Assembly: GCA_046349615.1 (NCBI GenBank)
Contig: JAXMBZ010000015.1
Coordinates: 1-64,000, forward strand
Direction of reading: 5' to 3'
DNA: 64,000 nucleotides
DNA from: JADJNY01 sp046349615
GTDB lineage: Bacteria; Planctomycetota; UBA1135; GCA-002686595
Shown: positions 57,057 to 64,000 of the stretch, piece by piece
How the letters are laid out: every line of letters begins with the position of its first letter
Numbering within the stretch: position 1 is the first letter of the stretch
Position numbers and translations under genes: made by a program
The notes under the pieces: model-generated
The model's database searches: none
Seen by the model: the letters and a program-made list of their open reading frames with translations, nothing else
Told to the model about the DNA's origin: nothing

Positions 57057-58451
57057 CTACAGCGTCTTCGAGAACGTCGTCTTCGACTCGTCGCCGCGGC
57101 TCTTGCGCGCCGCGAAGTAGCGGTCGAACGGCAGTGCCACGTTGCGCATGAACGTCTGGCCGATCTCGGTCAGACGCAGGCAGTCGGGGCGGAGCTCGAC
57201 GAGCCCGTCCTCCGCGAGGGGCGCGAGCTGCGCGAGCTCGCTCGCGAAGACCGTGTCGAACACGACGCCGTGCGCGCGCTCGATGTCCTTCTTCCAGAGG
57301 ACGCCGTTGCACATCAAACCGAGGATCACGTCGCGGCGCAGCTTGTCGTCCGCGCTGAGCTCGTGCCCGCGGAACGCCGCATGGCGCTTCTCGTCGACGG
57401 AGGCGAGGTACTCCGCCTCCTTGTGCGCGTTCTGCACGTAGCAGCCCGCGACGTCGCCGATGCTCGACACGCCGAGCGACACCATGTCGCCGCCGCGGCG
57501 CGTCGTGTAGCCCATGAAGTTGCGCTGGAGCTTGCCCGCGCGCAGCGCGACCGCGAGCTCGTCGTCGGGCAGCGCGAAGTGGTCGAGCCCGATGTACACG
57601 TACCCGGCGGCGCGGAACTGCTCGACGGAGCGCGTGAAGATCGCGAACTTGACGTCGGTCGAGGGCGCTTCGCCGACCTCCATCGCGGTCTGGTGCTTCT
57701 TGAGCCACGGCACGTGCGCGTAGTGGAACAGCGCGACGCGTTCGGGCCGGATCGCGAGCACGCGGTCGACCGTTTCCTCGAAGCTCTTCGCGGTCTGGAG
57801 CGGGAGCCCGTAGATCAGGTCGATGTTGATCGACTGGATGCCGTTCGCGCGCGCGGCGTCGATCACGGCGCGCGTCTGCGCCTCGCTCTGCACGCGCTTG
57901 ACGGCTTCCTGCACGTTCGGGTCGAAGTCCTGCACGCCCATCGAGACGCGGTTCCACCCGTGCTTCGCGAGCCACTCGATCTGCTCGGTCGTCGTGACGC
58001 GCGGGTCGACCTCGATCGCGACCTCCGCGTCGGGCGCGAGGTGGAACGCGTCCTCGAACGCGGCCTGCACGCGCGCCATCTCCTTCAACGGGAGCTGCGT
58101 CGGCGTGCCGCCGCCCCAGTGGTACTGGCGCACGGGGCGCCGGCCGATCCCGCTCTCCTTGACGAAGGCGAACTCGCGCACGAGGCGGTCGACGTAGGCC
58201 TGCATGCGCCCCTCGTTGCGCGAGATCACGACGTTGCAGCCGCAGTAGAGGCAGAGCTCGGCGCAGTAGGGGAGGTGCACGTAGACGGAGAGCGGCTCGT
58301 CGCTCGCCGCGGCCTTGCGGAGCAGCTCCGGGTAGCGCGACGCGTCGAAGTCCTTCGACCAGTCGACGGCGGTCGGGTAGGAGGTGTAGCGCGGCGCGGA
58401 GGTCGCGTACTTCTCGAGCAGCTCCTTCGTGACGGTGCGGTGCAGGGTCAT
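57057..58451 (-). CDS. hemN: Oxygen-independent coproporphyrinogen III dehydrogenase
   Basis: A 464-aa radical-SAM enzyme that decarboxylates coproporphyrinogen III without oxygen. The 4Fe-4S motif is Cys63, 67, 70 (YCAELCLYC), followed by a fourth Cys72. Also seen are WGGGTPTQLPLKEM and RVSMGVQDFDPNVQEAVKR. The HemN-type N-terminal trip-wire (APRYTSYPTA) and full length separate it from HemW. It is far from the hem operon and complements the oxygen-using HemY. Confidence 0.92.
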   Translation of the reverse strand: MTLHRTVTKELLEKYATSAPRYTSYPTAVDWSKDFDASRYPELLRKAAASDEPLSVYVHLPYCAELCLYCGCNVVISRNEGRMQAYVDRLVREFAFVKESGIGRRPVRQYHWGGGTPTQLPLKEMARVQAAFEDAFHLAPDAEVAIEVDPRVTTTEQIEWLAKHGWNRVSMGVQDFDPNVQEAVKRVQSEAQTRAVIDAARANGIQSINIDLIYGLPLQTAKSFEETVDRVLAIRPERVALFHYAHVPWLKKHQTAMEVGEAPSTDVKFAIFTRSVEQFRAAGYVYIGLDHFALPDDELAVALRAGKLQRNFMGYTTRRGGDMVSLGVSSIGDVAGCYVQNAHKEAEYLASVDEKRHAAFRGHELSADDKLRRDVILGLMCNGVLWKKDIERAHGVVFDTVFASELAQLAPLAEDGLVELRPDCLRLTEIGQTFMRNVALPFDRYFAARKSRGDESKTTFSKTL

Positions 58452-58821
58452 CGCGGTCGGTTCCTCGGCGGCTCGGTCGGCGGGGGTCGGGACCGCGCCC
58501 GCCGGGGTCGCGCTCGCCGCGGATCGTACACGACCTGGGAGCGCCGGCCCCCGGTGTGCGCAGCGTCGCCCGGCCTGCTGCGCCCCAGTTGGACCTCCGC
58601 TACGCTTCCAGCGGGGGAACGGGCGCTCCGGCCGTGCCCGGGTTCACCGCAACTCGATCGCACGCGGGGATCCGAAATCGTGCAACGGATGGCGGTCCCC
58701 GAAACGAGGGAGGTGCGCTGCGGCTTCCCTCGACCTCCTGCGGGCGGTCGAAATGCGCCCCTCCCGGTTCCTCTCGGTGGGTGCATCCCTCCAACACGGT
58801 CCTGGCTCTCGAGGCGGTTTC
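58452..58821. other. 370-bp intergenic gap, nothing recognised
   Basis: This lies between the divergent hemN and FG-GAP genes, so it should hold both promoters, but I see no clear promoter, hairpin, repeat family member or short gene in it. Confidence 0.5.
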
Positions 58822-60690
58822 ATGCAGATCGACGCACATCGGTTCCTCCTTCCCTTCGTCCTCGCCGCTCCGGCGGTCGCGCAGACGTTCACGAGCTTCG
58901 TCCCCGACGAGCCGATCGCCTGGCCGACCAACGTCAACGGCAACGCCGCGCGAACCGTCTCGGCCGACTTCACCGGCGACGGCGTCCTCGACGTGTTCCT
59001 GATGATCGGGAACCAGCCGACGCTCGTGATCGACCCCGATTCGGCGGGCTGGACCTACGCCTTCACCCAGCCGCTCTCCGTGAGCGACTTCGATCGGAAG
59101 CCCCGCGCCGTCGGCGCGGTCAACGCCGACCTCGCGTTCGTGAACGCGCAGGGGCTCCAGCTCCTCGACGTCCAGGCCGGGTGCGACGCTCCGGTCGTCA
59201 CGGTGATCGAGGCCGGCCTCTGGGTCGGCGCGCGCGTCGTGCGTGTCGGCGACGTGAACGCGGACGGCCTGCTGGACTACGTCGGCATCGGGAGCGACCA
59301 GAAGAAGCTGCTCGTGCGACTGGGCGTCGCGACGGGCTCGCCCACGACGACGAGCGTCACGCTCCCGAGCTCGACCGGCGAAATCGTGCTGCTCGACTGG
59401 AACGGAGGGGGTGCGCTCGAGCTCGCGCTCCTGACCTACGCGGGCGTCGAGCTGCGCCAGTTCGACGGCAGCGTGCTCTGGACGAGCGCGAACACCGGCC
59501 CGCGCGGCGATGCGATCACGCGGATGCGTCCGAACGGCGCCGAGCTCGACTCGCTCGCCTGGGTGCGGAAGAAGGGCAGCACGGGCACGCAGGAGCTCCT
59601 CGTCTTCGAGTACGACGGTTCGACGAGCACGCCGCTCGTGCGCACGACGGACCTCACGGACGCGTGGGCCGGAACGAGCGTGTTCGGGATCGCCAGCGCC
59701 GACGTGCGCGGGAACGCGACGGAGGTGGGCGGCGGCGTCGAGCCGACGACGGACGACGACCTCGACCTCGTCACCTTCGACCAGAGCAACTTCGGTCCGC
59801 GCTTCTTCCTCAACACGTCGCCGGCGTCGATTCCCGGCGGGAACTACTTCAGCGCGGACGCTTCGGAGCGGATCGGTCTCGGAGGGTTGATGCAGCCGAT
59901 GCCCGCGGGAAACCAGGCTCGCCCCGCGTTCGCCGACCTCACCGGAGACGGTTACCCCGACCTGCTCGTGCCGGTGCAAAGCACCGCCCTGTGCCTGCTG
60001 CGCGGGCAACCGCCGCCGTTCCCGGTCCCGATGCTCTACGGCACCGAGGTCTACCAGTGCCTGCACAAGTTCCAGTCCGAGGAGAGCAATCAGACGAGCG
60101 CCGTTCGGATGTTCTCGGTGGGCGTGAACCTGACGAACATGGTCGGCGAAGGCACGGGCTACACGCACGTCAACCTGATCACGTGGCACCAGGATTCGGC
60201 CACGGGGACGCTCACGAAGGAGAGCAACTACGTCTACCCGCTCCCCACGGGCATCGGTTGGCCGCTTTCGTTCAAGCCCAAGTTCCCTCTCGGCGCGAAG
60301 CTCGACTTCGGCTCGGGTGAGCGCTTCCAGTCGATCTCGCCGGCGCTGCAGGACCGCTATTGGATCGAGGCGCGCGTGGTGACGGCGACCATCCACCCGC
60401 AGACGCTGGAGGCGTCGATCACGGCGGCGGGCGCGTCGTGGATCGGCTACGTGAACTTCGACCCGGCTTCGTACTGCGCCACGGCGGACGACGGGTGGTT
60501 CTTCGTCTCGGCCGACCTGGAGCAGCCGGATCAGGCCTACAACGTCACGCTCGAGCCTCAGGGCACGTGTCCGTCGCGTCCGATCCCGTTCCCGATCTTC
60601 AAGATGAAGCGCAAGTTGCCGCCGCCGCCCTCCGGCCAGTTGCCGCCGTCGCCCGGAATCCCCGTGCTGAACACGGACATCGAGCCCTGA
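58822..60690 (+). CDS. Exported FG-GAP-type protein
   Basis: A 622-aa exported protein with signal peptide (LLPFVLAAPAVAQ). FG-GAP-like units are visible as DFTGDGVLDVFLMIG, DVNADGLLDYVGIG, TDDDLDLVTFD and DLTGDGYPDLLVPV, fewer and more spread out than in the protein at 40080-42704. The C-terminal 60 residues end in a Pro-rich tail (KLPPPPSGQLPPSPG). Likely a secreted or surface propeller. The ATG at 58822 directly precedes the signal peptide. Confidence 0.7.
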   Translation: MQIDAHRFLLPFVLAAPAVAQTFTSFVPDEPIAWPTNVNGNAARTVSADFTGDGVLDVFLMIGNQPTLVIDPDSAGWTYAFTQPLSVSDFDRKPRAVGAVNADLAFVNAQGLQLLDVQAGCDAPVVTVIEAGLWVGARVVRVGDVNADGLLDYVGIGSDQKKLLVRLGVATGSPTTTSVTLPSSTGEIVLLDWNGGGALELALLTYAGVELRQFDGSVLWTSANTGPRGDAITRMRPNGAELDSLAWVRKKGSTGTQELLVFEYDGSTSTPLVRTTDLTDAWAGTSVFGIASADVRGNATEVGGGVEPTTDDDLDLVTFDQSNFGPRFFLNTSPASIPGGNYFSADASERIGLGGLMQPMPAGNQARPAFADLTGDGYPDLLVPVQSTALCLLRGQPPPFPVPMLYGTEVYQCLHKFQSEESNQTSAVRMFSVGVNLTNMVGEGTGYTHVNLITWHQDSATGTLTKESNYVYPLPTGIGWPLSFKPKFPLGAKLDFGSGERFQSISPALQDRYWIEARVVTATIHPQTLEASITAAGASWIGYVNFDPASYCATADDGWFFVSADLEQPDQAYNVTLEPQGTCPSRPIPFPIFKMKRKLPPPPSGQLPPSPGIPVLNTDIEP

Positions 60691-60710
60691 TCGCCCGGCC
60701 GCGCGACTCG

Positions 60711-63407
60711 TCAAGTCGAGCGCGCGCGCCGTCGAACCAGGAAGAGCGCGACGACCAGGCCCGCCGGCCCGAGGACCCACCAGGTCCAGGCCGGCGGGCT
60801 CGTCTTCCGCGCGCGCGTCGCCGGTGCGTGCGCCGCGACGGGCGTTCCGGGGAGGCGCGCGAGCGCGATCCCGTGCGCCGAGAGCGTCGAGTGGAAGAAC
60901 GGATGGCTCCACCGAGGAGCGCGCGCGAGCTCGGCCCGCGCCGCACGCAACGCCTCGGCGGGCGACGTGCCGCGCTGGAGCACGTCGCGCGCGAAACCCG
61001 GCGCGAGTTCGCGCAGCCCCTCGAAGGCGAGGTCGCTCGTGCTCTGCACGGAGACGAGCGAGCCGCACGCGAGGAACGCACCGCCGAGATCGAGCTGCGT
61101 GTCGTCGCCGACGCGCGCGGGCCCGACGCCGGCGTTGCAGACGAAGAGCACGACGCAGCGCGGCGCACGCCCCAGCCGCAGGACGTCGTCGCCGAACAGT
61201 GCGCACGGCGCGCCGTCCCGCGCCGCGAGCGCGAGCCCCGTCGAGTACGCGCGCGACGTGTCGCGCACTCCGTGTGTGAACACGAGGGTCATCGCGGAGT
61301 CGAGCACCGCGCCCGAGCGCAGGGAGTCGAGGCTCGCCGCGTCGCGCTCGAGGAACACGACTCCCCCCGGTGAGCACGCTTCGAGCGCTTCCTCCGCGTC
61401 GGAGCCGAGCTCCAGCGCGGGGAACTCGCGGCCGTAGCGCGCGCGCGCCGCGGCGAAATCGGGGTCCGCGACGACGGCGAGATCCCGCGCGCCCGGCGCG
61501 GCGCGGAACGCGCACGAAGCGCGCGCGAGCGCCACGCCCATCGACGCGGACGGGAGGTACGCGAGCGCGAGCGCGAGCCCGACGCGCGAGCCGCCGAACG
61601 GCAGGAGCTCGAGCGTCGGCGCGCCGAAGAGGTCGATGCCGGTGACGTACACACCACGCGCCGCCGCCAGTTCGCTCAGGAAAGCGGCGGGCAGCGCGAG
61701 CTCGGCGAAGCGGCGGGCCGCCTCGTCCAGCTCGGCCCTGCGCGCCTCGTCGCGTCCGTCGCCGCGCGGCGGGCTCGTCGCGCGGCCGAGCGCGCGCGCG
61801 CCCTCGAGGAGCACCCCGCGCGGCGCGAGCGTCGCGTGGAGCACGTGCTCCTTCCCGACGAGGAAGACGTGCGAACGTTCGGGCGCGGCGACCCAGGCGA
61901 GGAGCACCGCGCCGTCCCCGAGCAGCTCCCGGCGCACGTCCGCGAGCGTGATCTCGCCGACGCGCGCGTTGCGCACGAACGAGCCGAGGCGTTCGTCGGC
62001 GAGCACGACGCCGTAGGCGCGCTCCTCCGCCGACTCGGCGCGGAGCGCGGCCTCGGAGGGCACGGTCGCGCCGAGCGCGAGTTCCGCTTCGATGCACGTC
62101 GCGAGCCGCTCGCGCGCGGCGGGCCAATAGAGCCGTCCGGTCCCGCCGGCGGGCGCCGGCAGCGCGAGTTCGGCCTCGATCGCGGCGGACTGCGTCGTGC
62201 GCAGGCGATCGATCGCGGCTCCGAGTTCGCTCGGCTCCGCGCGCCGCGCGAGCGCGATCTGCACCGCAAGGGCGGCGAGGTCGGCCGGCGAGGTGCCCCA
62301 CGCGCTGCTCGCGAGCGCGCCCGCGCCGACGAGCGTCTCGAGCTCGCGCCGTTCGAGCTCTGCATGCGCGAAAGCGCCGACGCGCAGCGCGAGCTTCACC
62401 GCGGCGAGTCGGAGCTGGCCTCTCTGGTCGGGCGCGAGGCGTTCATCCGCGGCGAGCGCGTCGAGTTCCTCAGGGAGACCCTCGGGAACGCCGACTCCCG
62501 GCGCGAGGCGGCGCGCGGTGACGAGCGCGCGCCCGAAGCGCTGGAGCAGCTCGGCCTCGGGCGGCGCGTCGCGGAGCGCGCGGAGCTCGTCCAGCACCGC
62601 GAGCGCGCCTTCGGGGTCCTCGACCGTCAGGCGATAGGCGAGCGCGAGCTGGAGCCGCTGGAAACCGAACGTCGCGCGCTCTGGTCCTTCACGCGCGACG
62701 AACGCGTCCATCGCGTCGTACTCCGCGAGCGCGCGCGCCGCGCGATCGGGCACGCCGCGCGCCGTCCACGCGAGGTAGAGGGCCTCCAACGCAGCGAGCC
62801 GCGCGGAGACGTAGTACTCGCGCAGATCGCTCGGGAGCGCGCTCGGCACGGACGAGGCCGCGTCCTCCGTCGCGACCGCCACGCCGAGCGCGCGTCCGGA
62901 AAGCTCGGCGGCGCGCTCCCACGCGGCGACACTGCTGCCGAGGTCGCCGAGCCTCTGCTGCGCCTCCGCCGTCGCGATCCACACCTCGACGAGCTCCGGT
63001 CCCGCGTTCGCCGCGTCGTCGGGCGTGGGGGTCAGGGCGCCGAGCGCTCCGCGTGCATCGCCGCGCTCGAGCCGCGCGCGCGCGACGACGCCTTCGACCC
63101 AGAGCTCCGTCCGCCGCTCGCGCGCGGCGCGAGCAGCTCGCAGCGCGAGCTCGGCTCGGCGCTCGAAGGCCTCGACGTCGGCGGGAGAATCGGCGCTGAG
63201 GCCGAGGTTCTCCTGCGCCGCCTGCGAGAGGATCCGCTTCAGCTCGAGCGGGGCGTCCGGGGCTCGCGTGAACTCGTCGAGCTCGCGGACGAACGCGTCG
63301 AGGTCTTCCGGACGCTCCCGCGCCGCGGCGTACCGGCCGTTCCAGCGCTCGAGCTCGTCCTGCAACTGCGCGCTCGCGAGCGGCGCGAGGAGCAGCAGGA
63401 TCGTCAG
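60711..63407 (-). CDS. Exported TPR-like protein with CHAT caspase-fold peptidase domain
   Basis: An 898-aa protein: signal peptide (LLLLAPLASAQ), a long TPR-like helical region (about 20-530), a CHAT domain (about 570-850) with the catalytic dyad His in LVFTHGVRDT and Cys in LFVCNAGVG, and a C-terminal membrane segment (WWVLGPAGLVVALFLV). The CHAT domain would face outside. No ATG, GTG or TTG lies near the signal peptide; the best start is CTG 63407, which overlaps the preceding gene's stop as CTGA. That non-standard start is an inference. Confidence 0.75.
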   Translation of the reverse strand: MTILLLLAPLASAQLQDELERWNGRYAAARERPEDLDAFVRELDEFTRAPDAPLELKRILSQAAQENLGLSADSPADVEAFERRAELALRAARAARERRTELWVEGVVARARLERGDARGALGALTPTPDDAANAGPELVEVWIATAEAQQRLGDLGSSVAAWERAAELSGRALGVAVATEDAASSVPSALPSDLREYYVSARLAALEALYLAWTARGVPDRAARALAEYDAMDAFVAREGPERATFGFQRLQLALAYRLTVEDPEGALAVLDELRALRDAPPEAELLQRFGRALVTARRLAPGVGVPEGLPEELDALAADERLAPDQRGQLRLAAVKLALRVGAFAHAELERRELETLVGAGALASSAWGTSPADLAALAVQIALARRAEPSELGAAIDRLRTTQSAAIEAELALPAPAGGTGRLYWPAARERLATCIEAELALGATVPSEAALRAESAEERAYGVVLADERLGSFVRNARVGEITLADVRRELLGDGAVLLAWVAAPERSHVFLVGKEHVLHATLAPRGVLLEGARALGRATSPPRGDGRDEARRAELDEAARRFAELALPAAFLSELAAARGVYVTGIDLFGAPTLELLPFGGSRVGLALALAYLPSASMGVALARASCAFRAAPGARDLAVVADPDFAAARARYGREFPALELGSDAEEALEACSPGGVVFLERDAASLDSLRSGAVLDSAMTLVFTHGVRDTSRAYSTGLALAARDGAPCALFGDDVLRLGRAPRCVVLFVCNAGVGPARVGDDTQLDLGGAFLACGSLVSVQSTSDLAFEGLRELAPGFARDVLQRGTSPAEALRAARAELARAPRWSHPFFHSTLSAHGIALARLPGTPVAAHAPATRARKTSPPAWTWWVLGPAGLVVALFLVRRRARST

Positions 63408-64000
63408 CGCGAGAGCTCGACGGGCTCGCTGTGGAAGACGAGGTTTTGGCCCTCGAGCACGGAGAGGCTCCAGCGCACGCGACGGGTGCGCCAGGTCTCG
63501 AGCTCCTTCGCCGAAGCGGTCCACGACGTCGATCGTACCCGCTTCGTGTCGAGCTCCCGCCACGCGCCGCTCGGCTCGTCGAGAACCTCGATGGTGAGGA
63601 CGAACTCCTCGGTCGGTGCCGGCGCGCGGTTCCACGTGAAGGTGCCGGTCCACGCGGCGCCTTCGAGCGGAGCGACGAGCGCGACGTCGTGCTCGCCGAG
63701 CATCGTCGCGCTCGGCGTGGTTTGGAACGCCCACCGCAGGCCGAACGCGACCAGGACGAGCGCCGCGACGGCGAGCAGCCAGTGCATCCCGGAGAAGCGG
63801 CGCGGTCCTCGGCGCGTGCGCGCTGCTTCGGAAGCGAGCGCGTCGCGGACGACGGCCTCGAGCTCCGGTGCGGGCGTGCGCTGGGCTTCGCGCAGGACCT
63901 GCTCGCGCACGTGATGGGCTTGGCGGACACGGGCCTCGACCGCGAGCAGGGCGTCGCGGCGTTCCTTGCAGACGGGGCAGGTCCGCGCGAGTTGGTCGGC
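63404..64000 (-). CDS. Membrane anti-sigma-like protein (partial, runs off the right edge)
   Basis: The frame stays open to the window edge and includes a CPVC zinc-finger motif just inside it (about 63961-63972), then a basic helix, a membrane segment (MHWLLAVAALVLVAFGLRWAF), and a beta-rich exported part of about 100 residues. This layout is that of zinc-finger anti-sigma factors. A GTG at 63910 would give a shorter 168-aa form without the zinc site. It is translationally coupled with the CHAT gene. Confidence 0.65.
   Translation of the reverse strand, partial: ADQLARTCPVCKERRDALLAVEARVRQAHHVREQVLREAQRTPAPELEAVVRDALASEAARTRRGPRRFSGMHWLLAVAALVLVAFGLRWAFQTTPSATMLGEHDVALVAPLEGAAWTGTFTWNRAPAPTEEFVLTIEVLDEPSGAWRELDTKRVRSTSWTASAKELETWRTRRVRWSLSVLEGQNLVFHSEPVELSR

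Noticed and set aside
58600..62301. 1233-residue - strand open frame
   Set aside because: It is Arg/Asp-rich without any domain, opposite the FG-GAP gene and out of frame with the CHAT gene, both of which have clear domains.

Overview
The window is high-GC bacterial DNA, coding on both strands with short intergenic gaps. I infer a member of the Planctomycetota. The grounds are exported proteins built from carboxypeptidase-regulatory-like (CPR) domains, exported FG-GAP/VCBS and TolB-like repeat proteins, a Cys-rich 'CPCGN' C-terminal module shared by two unrelated exported proteins, an ECF sigma factor fused to a membrane segment and a CPR ectodomain, and sulfatase-fold lipoproteins. This is inference from family content; no rRNA or tRNA gene was seen to confirm it.

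Layout. 1-2.2 kb: end of an unknown gene, a YciI-like lipoprotein, a half-size EamA protein and a GmhA-type SIS isomerase. 2.4-14.6 kb: a purine/hydantoin catabolic island with fused 2Fe-2S/Mo xanthine dehydrogenase, SsnA-like amidohydrolase, M20 carbamoylase and beta-ureidopropionase-type nitrilase on +, and a YgfK-like iron-sulfur protein and a fold-type-II PLP enzyme on -. 14.7-26 kb: a zinc-ribbon protein, threonine synthase, alcohol dehydrogenase, a TfoX-like protein with a histone-like tail, an HD protein, hemL, a MATE exporter, a CPR lipoprotein and a universal stress protein; most of the gaps hold copies of one dispersed inverted-repeat element. 26-36 kb: exported proteins and a heme operon, hemY-ccsA-like-hemA-hemC-hemD-hemB. 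36-46 kb: two sulfatase-fold lipoproteins, a PhzF protein, an FG-GAP protein and a GntR/ABC/permease operon with a palindromic operator. 46-49 kb: a stator operon (motA, two motB-like genes, a fliL-like gene). 49.5-64 kb: sigma-TM-CPR fusion, CPR protein, TolB-like protein, hemN, FG-GAP protein, and a CHAT-protease/anti-sigma pair at the right edge.

How the genes work together. The tetrapyrrole genes give most of the route from glutamyl-tRNA: hemA, hemL, hemB, hemC and hemD to uroporphyrinogen III, then hemN and hemY for later steps; hemE and a ferrochelatase are not in the window. The purine island resembles the xdh-ssnA-ygfK cluster of enterobacteria and clostridia.

Most interesting observations. 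(1) At three loci a complete gene is followed by one or more unrelated genes and then by a second copy of only that gene's 3' end: ygfK around an M90 peptidase, hemB around a CPR gene (71 of 72 bases identical), and phzF around a block ending with an ABC permease. In all three the intervening gene's stop codon lies within about 15 bp of the broken edge of the 3' remnant, in the same orientation. This looks like a recurrent insertion process at gene 3' ends. (2) A family of 87-290 bp inverted-repeat elements fits between neighbouring genes, often abutting a stop codon. (3) A two-copy element with a 22-bp hairpin whose arms differ between copies but keep pairing, which points to selection on structure.
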